A stretch of DNA of 64,000 nucleotides from Jannaschia pagri (GCF_019655435.1 NZ_BPFH01000001.1:124001-188000); one strand, 5' to 3'. Positions 8,844 through 17,635 are shown, counted from the stretch's first letter. Notes: generated by a model from the letters alone, not told the origin. Numbers and translations are program-made.

Positions 8844-9419
8844 TCAATGCCCCTCGTGCTTGCCGTGCCCACTGTGCTCGTGCTTGTGACCATGGCCGTG
8901 ACCATGGTCGCCGTGCCCATGACCGGCGTCCATGCCGCCCATTCCCTCAAAGGCCGCGCGAATATCGCCCAGCGTGGCGACGGGGGCGGTCACCGACATC
9001 TCGCCCGCCTGTTCGAAGGTCAGTGTCACCTCGTGCGTGGCCCCCGCCTCCAAAGGCCCGGTGAGCCCCATGAGCATCAGGTGCAAGCCGCCCGGTTGCA
9101 GCACGACCGTCTCCCCGGCTGGGACAGGGATCCCGCCCTCGACCTCTGACATCATCATGACGCCATCGGCCATCGTCATCTCATGGAGTTCCACCCGGCC
9201 CACGGTGTCCAGGTCGATGGTCGCCGCGACCAAGAGATCATCGGCTTCCGTCGGGTTCGTGATGACGAGGTAGCCGCCCGCCACAGGCGCCCCCGGAGCG
9301 GTGGCGCGCAACATGGGCTGGGACACGCTCAGCCCATCGACCGTGTCGGCCCAAAGCGCGGCAGTCAGCGTGGCGGTCGTGAACACAGTGACAGCTGTCA
9401 CAGCTAGGAAATTGCGCAT
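8844..9419 (-). CDS. PCuAC family periplasmic copper chaperone with His-rich tail
   Basis: A 191-residue secreted protein with a signal peptide of about 24 residues (hydrophobic, ending near LWA). The PCuAC copper site is visible: H-E-M-T-M, a following Met cluster (GVMMMSEV) and GGLHLMLMGL, matching the Hx(n)M and HxM pattern. The last 30 residues are rich in His (GHGHGDHGHGHGH and so on) and probably bind additional metal, as in several alphaproteobacterial PCuAC proteins. It is co-transcribed with the SCO1 gene. Confidence 0.93.
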   Translation of the reverse strand: MRNFLAVTAVTVFTTATLTAALWADTVDGLSVSQPMLRATAPGAPVAGGYLVITNPTEADDLLVAATIDLDTVGRVELHEMTMADGVMMMSEVEGGIPVPAGETVVLQPGGLHLMLMGLTGPLEAGATHEVTLTFEQAGEMSVTAPVATLGDIRAAFEGMGGMDAGHGHGDHGHGHGHKHEHSGHGKHEGH

Positions 9420-9498
9420 GGGATCTCTCCGGCAAAGGTCGTGTCGTTAAATGGCAAATGGCACCCGCCTGAGCGGATGCCAATTGCGTCACCGGGTC

Positions 9499-9524
9499 GC
9501 AACCTTCCAGCGCTGGAAGGTTGC
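9499..9524. terminator. Perfect 26-bp palindrome after dctM
   Basis: GCAACCTTCCAGC and its exact reverse complement meet without a loop base. It lies 12 bases beyond the dctM stop and upstream of the PCuAC gene, so it is most simply the TRAP operon terminator; there is no T-run, and a protein-binding operator for the copper genes is the alternative. Confidence 0.55.
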
Positions 9525-9535
9525 AGAACAGGCGG

Positions 9536-10984
9536 TCAGTTGCCGTAGGCGACCGAGGGCAGCCAGGTCGTCAGCGCCGGGAAGAAGAAGACGATGAACA
9601 GGCCCGTCAACTGCAGCAGCACGAAGGGGATCACGCCGCGATAGATATGCGCCAAGGTCACACCGGGCGGGCACACGCCCTTGAGGTAGAACAGGGCGAA
9701 CCCCACGGGCGGCGTCAGGAACGAGGTCTGGAGGGTCACCGCCACAAGAATGGCGAACCAAACGACCTGTGGGTCCCGCACCACATCGAACCCTGGCACC
9801 GACAGCGCGAGGCCCTGCACAATCGGCAGCATGAGCGGCATGATGATGATCGTGATCTCGATCCAATCCAACAGGAAGCCCAAGAGGAAGACGATGAAAA
9901 GGATGAAGAGGACCACCATGTAGGGGTTCTCGAAGATCCCGAGAACATGGCTCTCGACGATCTCATCGCCGCCATAGGCTCGCAGAACATAGGCGAAGAA
10001 GTTCGCCGCCAGGAAAATCCCGACAATGTAGCCAGAGGTGTTCAGGGTCGAACGGGCGACCTCCTTGAAGACTTTCCAGTTCAGTTTGCGGTTCACCAAC
10101 GCCAGCAACGTCGCGCCCAGGGCGCCGAGGCCAGAGGCTTCGGTCGGCGTGGCGATACCCGCAAAGATGGAGCCGAGCACCAGCAGGATCAGGAGGAGCG
10201 GCGGAACGACCGCGATCAGAACCTCTTTGACCGCGTCCCAGCCCACGTTGCCTGCATTCGGCGGCGCCGGCATGGAGTCGGGCCGAATGAGACCGTAGAT
10301 CACGATGAACCCGATATAGAGACCGCCCAGGATCAGGCCAGGGAACAGCGCCCCCATGAACAGATCGCCCAGGGAAATCGCCAACTGGTCCGACATAATC
10401 ACCAGCATGATCGAGGGCGGGATCAGGATGCCCAGCGTCCCTGCGGCGGCGATGGTGCCGGTCGAGATCTCCTTGGAGTACTTTTGTCCCATCATCTGAG
10501 GCAGGGCCATCACGCCCAGCAGCGTGACAGACGCACCGATAACACCAGTCGAGGCCGCCAGGATGATCCCGATCAGCAGGACGGTCAGTGCGAGCCCGCC
10601 GCGCAGGCCCCGGAACAGGGTCTGCATCGACATCATCATACGCTGCGCCACACCCGATTGGTCCAGCATCAGGCCCATGTAAATAAACATCGGCAGCGCC
10701 ACGAGGACCGGGTTCTTGACCACGTTGCCGAAGATCCGGCCAGAGACGGCCAGGAATTTGCGGTATTCGATCCCGATACGGTCGAACTCGATCACGTCCT
10801 CAAAGGCACGGCGATAGGGATCGAGGAAAATCTCCCCGAGCAGGGCGAAGACCAAGGCAACACCCACCAGAGCCATGGCCACCGGAATGCCGCGGAACAG
10901 CATCCAAATGAAGGTCAGGAACATCACCAGCACGGCGAGTTCGTTCAGGGTCATCACCTGACCGATTGCAGAAAGTAGTCCCAT
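9536..10984 (-). CDS. TRAP transporter large permease (DctM/TakM type)
   Basis: The 482-residue, many-helix subunit that forms the Na+-driven channel of a tripartite ATP-independent periplasmic transporter. Family features are a hydrophobic N-terminus, ILAASTGVIGASVTLLG, AAGTLGILIPPSIMLVI and IATPTEASGLGALGA. An elongated loop around residues 55-75 (DPYRRAFEDVIEFDRIG) fits the TakQM/FcbT3 group that serves 2-oxo acids and related carboxylates. Its start overlaps the dctQ stop by one base. Confidence 0.93.
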   Translation of the reverse strand: MGLLSAIGQVMTLNELAVLVMFLTFIWMLFRGIPVAMALVGVALVFALLGEIFLDPYRRAFEDVIEFDRIGIEYRKFLAVSGRIFGNVVKNPVLVALPMFIYMGLMLDQSGVAQRMMMSMQTLFRGLRGGLALTVLLIGIILAASTGVIGASVTLLGVMALPQMMGQKYSKEISTGTIAAAGTLGILIPPSIMLVIMSDQLAISLGDLFMGALFPGLILGGLYIGFIVIYGLIRPDSMPAPPNAGNVGWDAVKEVLIAVVPPLLLILLVLGSIFAGIATPTEASGLGALGATLLALVNRKLNWKVFKEVARSTLNTSGYIVGIFLAANFFAYVLRAYGGDEIVESHVLGIFENPYMVVLFILFIVFLLGFLLDWIEITIIIMPLMLPIVQGLALSVPGFDVVRDPQVVWFAILVAVTLQTSFLTPPVGFALFYLKGVCPPGVTLAHIYRGVIPFVLLQLTGLFIVFFFPALTTWLPSVAYGN

Positions 10985-11841
10985 TAGTCGGCGCTCCGAT
11001 CCCGGCGGGCATAGAGCAGCCCGATGAGTGCCAGCGTCAGGACAAGGGCGACCATGACGGTGATCTTGGCGTCCTGGCCGGGCAGCAGTTCAATTTCGTC
11101 GTAAAACCAGGTGCGCGTGGCTTCGCGCGTGGTGCTGGCCTCGGTGAAGGCGATGGTCAGACCCACGCCGACATACCAGACAGCCAGTTGGATCGCGAAC
11201 CAGGTGGACGGGAAGGCGAACAACAGCTTCTTCCACCACAGGGGCGTCGTGATCTGCGACAGGGCCCGGACATAGGCAAACCAGGTCGCGGCGGCCATGA
11301 AGATGAACGACAGGTTCATGAAGATCTTCAGCAAGTAGAGACGGTGCAGGCCGTTGGGGCTGTCTGAGCCTTCGCCCGCGCGGACCGACGACAAAGCGTA
11401 ATCCAGCGTCACGTCCCAGCACATGATGAGGAACGGCAGGAACAGCCAGGTCAGCGCGAAGATGTCGATCTTGCGTTGCTTCTCGGACTTGTAATTGTCG
11501 TAAAAGATATCGACGCGGACGTGGCTGTTGGTGGTGACTGCATAGGCCACACCGATCAGGACAGCCGCGCCGTAAATCCACCATTGCAGATCGTCGAGCC
11601 ACGCCAGGTTTCCGGGCCCGATACCCATGCGACCGCCATTGCGCAGAAACACCTGAAGGCAGATGGCGATCATCAGAATGGGGAACAGCCAAGCAAACAC
11701 GTTGGAGACCTTGACGATAAACCGGTCCCCGCTGTTGTGCTGCTCGCGCCCGACCTCGCCCGGGTCCGAGATGGCGACGGCAGCGGCGGCGCCCTGCCCT
11801 TCGACCTCCTCGGAGAGTTCGCTGTGACTGATCTGGCTCAC
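10984..11841 (-). CDS. TRAP transporter small permease (DctQ type, long form)
   Basis: The partner of DctM, with four main hydrophobic helices. At 285 residues it is longer than the usual 160-200, with an acidic cytoplasmic N-terminus before the first helix (near residue 45); this is the form found with TakP-like systems. It starts with GTG at 11841 and has an AAGGGGG ribosome site eight bases upstream. It follows the binding-protein gene after a 170-base gap that contains a strong hairpin. Confidence 0.88.
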   Translation of the reverse strand: MSQISHSELSEEVEGQGAAAAVAISDPGEVGREQHNSGDRFIVKVSNVFAWLFPILMIAICLQVFLRNGGRMGIGPGNLAWLDDLQWWIYGAAVLIGVAYAVTTNSHVRVDIFYDNYKSEKQRKIDIFALTWLFLPFLIMCWDVTLDYALSSVRAGEGSDSPNGLHRLYLLKIFMNLSFIFMAAATWFAYVRALSQITTPLWWKKLLFAFPSTWFAIQLAVWYVGVGLTIAFTEASTTREATRTWFYDEIELLPGQDAKITVMVALVLTLALIGLLYARRDRSAD

Positions 11842-11916
11842 GTGGTGTCCCCCTTGCGGTTTGGACGGAGATCCATCGGTCGGTGCCGACGCCCCGCCCC
11901 GCGGTGCCCATCTGGG

Positions 11917-11942
11917 CGAAGCACCGCCGCAGCGGTGCTTCG
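11917..11942 (-). promoter_or_regulatory. Stem-loop between dctP and dctQ
   Basis: Arms CGAAGCACCGC and GCGGTGCTTCG (11 bp) enclose a four-base loop. In the dctP-dctQ spacer such a hairpin can act as a partial terminator or 3' stabiliser, allowing more binding protein than permease. No T-run follows. Confidence 0.6.
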
Positions 11943-12013
11943 ATTGGTCATTCGATGTCAGATCGCGTGGGTGACGACGGGTTGGCCCGCGCCGTCACAC
12001 ATCGCATCCGAGA

Positions 12014-13060
12014 TCAGTTGCGCGGACGCGGCAGATAGATCGAGTTGCCCCAGGTCTTATAGCCTGCGCGATACTCTTGCAGATCGGCCCAGACCTCGGC
12101 GAAGAACTCGTCCTCGGCGGCCAGCTCGGCGGCAACCTCGTTCCAGGTCTCTTCAAACGTGGCCAGAATCTCGGGGGACCACTGCTTGATGGTCACGCCG
12201 TTCTGCTCGCTGTTCTCAACCATGGCCGCGAAGTTCGTGGCCTCACCCTCGGCGAAGTTGGTCGTGATGTTGGCCAAGCAAGCAACCTCGATCTGCTCTT
12301 GGGCGCGCTCGTCCAGATCGTCCCAGCGGTCCTTGTTGATCAGCAGTTCAAACATGGTCGCGGGCTGGTGCCAGCCGGGGAAGTAGTTGTACTTCGCGAT
12401 CTGGTGGAAGCCCAGGCGCGCGTCGATGCGGGGCATCGAGAACTCGGTCGCGTCGATGGCGCCACGCTCCAGCGCCGGGAAGATGTCGCCAGCCGCCAGC
12501 AGCGAGGTCGACACACCCAGGCGCTGCATCACTTCGGCGCCCAGGCCGAAGAAGCGCATGTTCAGACCTTCCAGGTCTTCCAGGCCGTTGATCTCGTTCT
12601 TGAACCAGCCGGATGTTTCGGGTGCGATGATCCCGCAGGGCAGGACGTGAACGTTGTAGCCGTTCTCGTCGTACATGCGCTGGAACAACTCGGCGCCGTC
12701 GTCATAGAGCATCCAGCCGAGGAATTCGCCCGCTTCGGGACCGAAGGGCACAGCGGCGAACAGCGAGGCGGCCGTGATCTTACCCTGCCAGTACCCAGCG
12801 GTCGCGTAGGACGCATCCACGGAGCCATTGGAGACGGCATCCAGCGCTTCCAGCGTGGGGACCAACTCGCCGGGATCGAAATGCTCGAACTCGACGTCTT
12901 CGGAAATCGAGTTAATCTTCGACACGAAGTCCACGGCGGCGGTGCCGAGGATCGGCAGGTTTTGCCCGAAGGACGAGGTCATCTCGATGACTTCCTGCGA
13001 CTGGGCACCGGTGGTGGTGAGCGCGGCGGCCGAGGCCAGCGCGATGGCTTTGAGTTTCAT
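12014..13060 (-). CDS. TRAP transporter periplasmic substrate-binding protein (TakP/DctP type)
   Basis: A secreted binding protein of 348 residues with a signal peptide ending at about TGAQS|Q. The DctP fold is seen in the LNMRFFGLGAEVMQRLG region, where the Arg that clamps the substrate carboxylate falls, and in ERGAIDATEFSMPRIDARLGFHQIAKYNYFPGWHQPA, which resembles the 2-oxo-acid binder TakP. The start is ATG with AGGGAGGA upstream. It is the first gene of the operon. The substrate is probably a 2-oxo acid or similar monocarboxylate, inferred from family likeness only. Confidence 0.92.
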   Translation of the reverse strand: MKLKAIALASAAALTTTGAQSQEVIEMTSSFGQNLPILGTAAVDFVSKINSISEDVEFEHFDPGELVPTLEALDAVSNGSVDASYATAGYWQGKITAASLFAAVPFGPEAGEFLGWMLYDDGAELFQRMYDENGYNVHVLPCGIIAPETSGWFKNEINGLEDLEGLNMRFFGLGAEVMQRLGVSTSLLAAGDIFPALERGAIDATEFSMPRIDARLGFHQIAKYNYFPGWHQPATMFELLINKDRWDDLDERAQEQIEVACLANITTNFAEGEATNFAAMVENSEQNGVTIKQWSPEILATFEETWNEVAAELAAEDEFFAEVWADLQEYRAGYKTWGNSIYLPRPRN

Positions 13061-13110
13061 GGAACGGTTCCTCCCTATATGAACCTTTGATTGGCGAGCG
13101 TTGGGCCCGC

Positions 13111-13150
13111 GACGACCGCTCCCGTGGTCGTCTGGTAAAGTTTCCTTACC
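13111..13150 (-). promoter_or_regulatory. Two adjacent hairpins in the leader of the TRAP operon
   Basis: GACGACC (13111-13117) pairs with GGTCGTC (13126-13132), and GGTAA (13134-13138) pairs with TTACC (13146-13150). They lie 50-90 bases upstream of the dctP ATG in a 223-base intergenic region. They could be leader structures or operators. Confidence 0.35.
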
Positions 13151-13283
13151 GATTTCGGCGCCTCGGTACTAGCGCGAATTACCCCCTTCACAACCTCCGT
13201 TAGCGTTATCAGACCCCAATTTTTTAAGGCTCTACGCAGTATTGGGTAGGGCGAACCGGCTCTCCCAAACCAATCCGCGTTTG

Positions 13284-14084
13284 TTAATCATAGGACGGCA
13301 CCTGACCAATCAAGCCTGAAGACAGGCGCCAGGCCTCGGCGTGTTCCCGGGGGAACACTTGCCGCACAATCGGGTCGTGTCCAGGCACAACAAGACCGGG
13401 GGCCGAGGCCAGCGACTGAATCGTCGCGAACCCGTCCAGCATCTCGGCCACGTCCGTCACGATCGGGAAGGGTTTCGCCGCCAAAAAATTCTCGTAGTAG
13501 TGGGTCGCATCCGACGCCAAACACAACCAGCCGACGCTCGTCCGCACACGCACGACCTGCAATCCCTTCGAATGACCGCCGACACGGTGAACGGTCACAC
13601 CCTCCGCCACTTGACCGTCGCCGTCGTGGAACGTCAGCCGTCCAGAGTAGAGCCGCTGCACCGCCTCACAGATGTGGTCACCGGTAAAGGGCATCCGGAG
13701 CGTATCGTGACACATGCAGGGACCAGTCGCATAGGCCATCTCGGCGGCTTGCAGATGCAGGTGCGCGTTTGGAAACAGGTGAAGCCCACCCGCATGGTCA
13801 TAATGCAGGTGGGTGACGATCACCGTTTGAATGTGCTCCGCCGTCAGCCCAAAAGGCGCCAAGGCCTCCCGGGGATCGGTGAGGATCGGCCGATTGCGCG
13901 CTGCCCCTTCGGCTGCGTCATAGCCCGTGTCCACCAGGATGACCTCTGCCCCACGGCGCAACAGCCACAGATAGTAGTCCATCCCGTGGGGCGCGCACGC
14001 ATGGTCGTCGAAGATGAAGCTATCACCCCGCGTGCGGGCATTCCGTTCCGCATAGCGGAGGGCGAAGACCTCCCACTCGCTCAT
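13284..14084 (-). CDS. MBL-fold metallohydrolase, N-acyl homoserine lactonase-like
   Basis: A 266-residue metallo-beta-lactamase-fold protein. The dinuclear zinc motif is THLHYDHAGG at residues about 110-119; later ligands are HRVGGHSKG, SDATHYYE and VPGHDP. This layout matches the AhlD/AiiA-like lactonase group, so the substrate is probably a lactone, either acyl-homoserine lactone or a sugar-acid lactone. Its neighbours are catabolic enzymes, which favours a metabolic lactone, though quorum quenching cannot be ruled out. It is coupled by ATGA overlap to the monooxygenase gene upstream. Confidence 0.85.
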   Translation of the reverse strand: MSEWEVFALRYAERNARTRGDSFIFDDHACAPHGMDYYLWLLRRGAEVILVDTGYDAAEGAARNRPILTDPREALAPFGLTAEHIQTVIVTHLHYDHAGGLHLFPNAHLHLQAAEMAYATGPCMCHDTLRMPFTGDHICEAVQRLYSGRLTFHDGDGQVAEGVTVHRVGGHSKGLQVVRVRTSVGWLCLASDATHYYENFLAAKPFPIVTDVAEMLDGFATIQSLASAPGLVVPGHDPIVRQVFPREHAEAWRLSSGLIGQVPSYD

Positions 14085-14368
14085 GCGTCGACCACCGAAT
14101 AGGTTCTGACGTCCTTGGACTGCACCAAAGGCGCAACGGCTGCGTCAAACACCTTGTAGTGGGGCATCTCCCGATGGGCATCGAAACCCGCAGCATCATC
14201 GTAGATTTCATAGAGGAAGACCTCATCGGTCCGCGCCGGGTCGGTCGCCACATCGAACCGCTGGCAGGCAGGCTCGGCCCGTGAGGCGGCGGCGTTTTCC
14301 AACATCGCGGCCATGAACACCGGCATTTGGCCCGGATGAACCGTGATCGTGACAACGACTGCGAACAT
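14081..14368 (-). CDS. Putative quinol monooxygenase (antibiotic biosynthesis monooxygenase domain)
   Basis: A 95-residue ABM/YgiN-like ferredoxin-fold protein. It begins FAVVVTITVHPGQMPVF and has the typical C-terminal pattern EIYDDAAGFDAHREMPHYK. Such proteins oxidise quinols or act as small cofactor-free monooxygenases and often dimerise. The start at 14368 is chosen because AGGA lies nine bases upstream; the ATG at 14377 would sit directly on it. A longer upstream frame only shadows the opposite-strand dehydrogenase. It is divergent from the dehydrogenase gene. Confidence 0.8.
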   Translation of the reverse strand: MFAVVVTITVHPGQMPVFMAAMLENAAASRAEPACQRFDVATDPARTDEVFLYEIYDDAAGFDAHREMPHYKVFDAAVAPLVQSKDVRTYSVVDA

Positions 14369-14391
14369 GACTGGCATTCCTGTATCTGTTT

Positions 14392-14409
14392 GTGTATTCA
14401 TTAATGCAC
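14392..14409. promoter_or_regulatory. Imperfect inverted repeat between divergent operons
   Basis: GTGTATT, a four-base spacer and AATGCAC (one mismatch) lie in the 60-base gap between the monooxygenase and dehydrogenase genes. A shared operator for both operons is plausible; no regulator gene is adjacent. Confidence 0.35.
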
Positions 14410-14428
14410 ACTCACCGGAGGAGCGCAA

Positions 14429-15496
14429 TTGCCCAAGACGTTCGAGATCGCCGTTTTCAACGGTGACGGCATCGGCCCCGAAATCATGGCCCCTACCCTG
14501 ACGCTCCTGTCGGGTCTGTCCAGCGACTACGACTTTGTATGGCACGACTGCCCCGCCGGTGCGGCCAGCTATCTGGACTGCGGCAGCGACCTGCCTGAGG
14601 CGTCGCTGGACACGGCGCGGCGGGCGGATGCCATCCTGCTGTCCGCCTTGGGTGACCCGGCGGTGCGATTTCCCGATGGGACCGAGATGACGCCCCAGAT
14701 CGACATTCGGATCGCGCTGGACCTCTATGCCGGGGTGCGCCCCGTCCGCGTGGTGCCGGGCATGCGGACGCCGCTCGCCCTGCCGGAGGGACGCACGATT
14801 GATTTTGTCCTGATCCGCGAATCGACCGAGGGGCTGTTTCACACCCAGGGCAAAGGCACCGTCACCGACGATATGGCCGAAGAAACCCTGCGCATCACCC
14901 GTGCCACCACGGAAAAGGTCTGCCGCTTCACCTTCGATTTGGCCGAGGCCCGTCGCGCGGGGGGCCACCCGGGCCGCGTCACCAGCGTCGACAAGGCCAA
15001 TGTCTTCCGCGCCTTTGCGTTCTGGCGCGAGATCTTTGATGGGATCGCCAAGGATCACCCAGAGCTGACTGCGGACCATGCCTATGTGGATGCCATGGCG
15101 CTCTACATGGTGCAGAAGCCTTGGGACTGGGACGTCATGGTCACCGAAAACATGTTCGGGGACATCCTGTCGGACCTGGGCGCCGGTTTGATGGGCGGTC
15201 TTGGCATGGCGCCCTCCGCCGACATCGGGGACGACCATGCGCTGTTCCAGCCTTGCCACGGCAGCGCGCCTGACATCGCCGGTCAGGGCATCGCGAACCC
15301 TTTCGCCATGATCCTGTCAGCGGGCATGATGCTGGACTGGCTGGGCCGCCGACAAGGGATTCCGGCAATGGTGGCCGATGCGGCACGGGTTCAAGCCGCC
15401 GTCGATGCGTGCCTCGCGGCGGGCGAAACGACGGGTGACCTGGGCGGCACGCTCGACACCCAAGGGGCAGCCCATGCCGTGATAGCCCGCCTATGA
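14429..15496 (+). CDS. Isocitrate/isopropylmalate dehydrogenase family protein
   Basis: An NAD(P)-dependent beta-decarboxylating dehydrogenase of 355 residues. It has NGDGIGPEI at residues 10-18, the substrate loop LIRESTEGLFHTQGKG, DKANVFRAF, DAMALYMVQKPWDWDVMVTENMFGDILSDLGAGLMGGLGMAPSADIG, and a FQPCHGSAPDIAGQGIANP nucleotide loop. It is likely a member acting on tartrate-, malate- or sugar-acid-like substrates, not LeuB, because leu genes are absent and the context is catabolic. It starts with TTG at 14429 with GGAGGA seven bases upstream, and overlaps the next gene by four bases. Confidence 0.88.
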   Translation: MPKTFEIAVFNGDGIGPEIMAPTLTLLSGLSSDYDFVWHDCPAGAASYLDCGSDLPEASLDTARRADAILLSALGDPAVRFPDGTEMTPQIDIRIALDLYAGVRPVRVVPGMRTPLALPEGRTIDFVLIRESTEGLFHTQGKGTVTDDMAEETLRITRATTEKVCRFTFDLAEARRAGGHPGRVTSVDKANVFRAFAFWREIFDGIAKDHPELTADHAYVDAMALYMVQKPWDWDVMVTENMFGDILSDLGAGLMGGLGMAPSADIGDDHALFQPCHGSAPDIAGQGIANPFAMILSAGMMLDWLGRRQGIPAMVADAARVQAAVDACLAAGETTGDLGGTLDTQGAAHAVIARL

Positions 15497-16491
15497 CGTT
15501 GCGCGTGGGCCTGCTGGGGCTGGGATACTTCGCACAGTTCCACCGCGAAGCCTGGGGCCGGATCGATGGCGCAACATTGGCGGCGACAGCGGACGCGAAC
15601 CCCGAAACGGGGGCTACATATGCGTCTCTCGAGGCCCTGCTCGGTCATGGGATCGACCTTTTGGACATCGCCACACCCCCTCCGACCCATGCAGCCGCTA
15701 TCCGCGCGGCCCTCCCACATGGGCTACGCGCGATCATCTGCCAAAAACCTTTCTGCACCTCCATGGAGGAGGCCCAGGCCGTCACCGCCGAGGCCGAGGC
15801 CGCGGCGGTCCCGCTGATCGTGCACGAAAATTTCCGGTTTCAGCCCTGGTTCCGCAGCATGAAACAGGCGCTGGATGCGGGTCAGATCGGCACACCACTC
15901 AACCTGACCTTCCGCCTTCGGACGGGGGATGGTCAGGGGCCGGAGGCGTACCTCGCGCGACAGCCGTACTTCCAGACAATGCCACGCCTGTTGATCCATG
16001 AAACGGGCGTCCATTACGTCGATGTTTTTCGCTACCTTCTGGGGCGTCCCCAGGGTGTCTATGCGGATCTGCGGCGTCTGAACCCGGCCATTCGCGGCGA
16101 AGATGCAGGCCATGTTTTGTTTGACTATGCCAACGGCGCGCGCGCGCTGTTCGATGGCAATCGGCTGCTGGACTTTGACACCGACACGCCCCGCCGCACT
16201 TTCGGCGAATCGCTGCTGGAGGGGACGGAGGGGACCCTTTCTCTGGTCGGAACCGGCCAGGTCACCTTGCGTCGCAAAGGTGACGCCGGTGGTGACGTCA
16301 TCCTTGAGGGCCGGGACTGGCCCGGCTTTGCCGGAGACTGCGTCCATGGGTTTCAGTCCCATGTGGTCCAGGCCGTGCAAGGGGAAGTCGCGGCCGAAAC
16401 CTCTGCCCGCAGCTATCTCGACGTCCTGAGCCTCGTGGAAACCGTCTACGCCGCCAGCGCCGCCGGCACGCGCCTGCCGGTTTTGCCGTGA
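15493..16491 (+). CDS. Gfo/Idh/MocA family oxidoreductase
   Basis: A 332-residue NAD(P)-dependent sugar or inositol-type dehydrogenase. The Rossmann motif VGLLGLGYFAQFH lies at the N-terminus, the QKPFCTSMEEA motif holds the conserved EKP-like Lys (here QKP), and HETGVHYVDVFRYLLG carries the catalytic His-xx-Asp region. It is coupled to the isopropylmalate-dehydrogenase-like gene by an ATGA overlap, suggesting consecutive steps of one pathway. The exact substrate cannot be read from the sequence. Confidence 0.88.
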   Translation: MTLRVGLLGLGYFAQFHREAWGRIDGATLAATADANPETGATYASLEALLGHGIDLLDIATPPPTHAAAIRAALPHGLRAIICQKPFCTSMEEAQAVTAEAEAAAVPLIVHENFRFQPWFRSMKQALDAGQIGTPLNLTFRLRTGDGQGPEAYLARQPYFQTMPRLLIHETGVHYVDVFRYLLGRPQGVYADLRRLNPAIRGEDAGHVLFDYANGARALFDGNRLLDFDTDTPRRTFGESLLEGTEGTLSLVGTGQVTLRRKGDAGGDVILEGRDWPGFAGDCVHGFQSHVVQAVQGEVAAETSARSYLDVLSLVETVYAASAAGTRLPVLP

Positions 16492-17635
16492 ATTAGCGTC
16501 AAAACGGCAGCGCATCCCGCAGGCTGTTAATGCCTTGTTTGCAAATCACGTTCATACCGATCACGCCACCATAGGTTGTAGGGGCGCAGGAAGGGGCAAG
16601 ATCTGGCACAGGCCATGTTCCCCCCCTGTTCCGTTGGGCTGGCCGACATGTGAAACATGAGGAACGTGAGGGATCGGATGAAAGACGATATAAGGGATCA
16701 GCGCGCGCTAGGACGTCCCTGGGGTGCGAGCGTAACGCTTCTCACCCTTTTGATGGCTTTGCTTGGGATTGGCCTGCTTCCAGTACAGTCTGAGGCCAAT
16801 GTGGAAAGAGACGGCTGCAAGGTGTTGCCATCTGCCGTGACGGACTGTGACACCATGCGCTTCTGATCCAATCTCGCCGAAGATCTCTGTCGTCGCGACG
16901 TGTTCCTCCCCAGCTACCACACAAGCGGTCTGATCCTGGCAAGGATCTGAGACCTGGATGATCCCGTATTTGGTTTAGGCATCATCCCGGTGTGTGCGCA
17001 CCGCCCTCCACATGGATCGGGCACGGTGGATCACCTCTCCGAGGATAGAGATTGGGCGCGACTGGCGCGTGTTGCTCGTCAATTCCGCGTTGTCCGAGTG
17101 GCGGTCGAGGACTGTTGGACATCGCGGGGTGCAGGCTTGCCGCACCACAAGCTTTCCAAGTGCGATGCGTCGCATGATGGACGGTAGACCAAGCGCTCCG
17201 GCCTCCAATGAATTGAGGGGGCCGGGGCGCAAACCCCTTTGGACAACGGCGCCCTTTGCACCACCGTGCGGCCGTTGCCCTCGCTGAAAGACTGCTCTCG
17301 CCGAGTGGAACGCGACTGGTGCCGATCATTCCTGGCTGTGACGCGATCCAGTGCGATGGATCATGTGGTGCGCTCGCGAGTTCAACAAACAGCGAAGGAC
17401 TTTCAGCCGCGCAAAAGGGCCGCATACCGCTGCCCCTCCACACATCTAGGCTGTGGTTTATCCCCCAGGTGGACGGGCGGTTAACGTCCGTTGAAACGGG
17501 ACGGCCCGGCGTCGCACACAGGCAAGAGCCCTTGGTTCACCTGGCGCTTGCAATGAGCCATCCCCGGTTGAACACGACACGTTAACGGTCACCTGAGGAC
17601 TGTTTTAGAAGCCCGCCCGAAGACCTGCCCGACTG
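16492..17635. other. Region of 1.1 kb without a clear gene
   Basis: Only one small open frame (16678-16866) looks like a gene. The rest has short frames broken by stops on both strands and fewer GC-ending codons. The frame of the small gene reopens after its stop and again from about 16990 to 17187, which could be the remains of a longer gene. Nothing recognisable was found on either strand. Confidence 0.55.
16678..16866 (+). CDS. Possible small secreted or membrane peptide
   Basis: A 62-residue frame with a charged N-terminus (KDDIRDQRALGRPWG), one hydrophobic stretch (about residues 17-36) and a possible signal-peptidase site after SEA, leaving a mature part of about 22 residues with two Cys. 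An upstream ATG at 16657 is in frame, and GAGG precedes the 16678 start. It could be a real small protein or the start of a decayed gene, because the frame continues past the stop. Confidence 0.3.
   Translation: MKDDIRDQRALGRPWGASVTLLTLLMALLGIGLLPVQSEANVERDGCKVLPSAVTDCDTMRF

Noticed and set aside
9521-10978. Plus-strand open frame of 485 codons opposite dctM
   Set aside because: Composition is rich in Gln, Arg and His as expected for the reverse of a hydrophobic protein; no start site.
14369-15259. Upstream extension of the monooxygenase frame on the minus strand
   Set aside because: It is antisense to the dehydrogenase; the ABM family begins at 14368.
17480-17500. TTAA-N7-TGAA as a second CtrA site
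   Set aside because: One half site does not match and no gene starts downstream.
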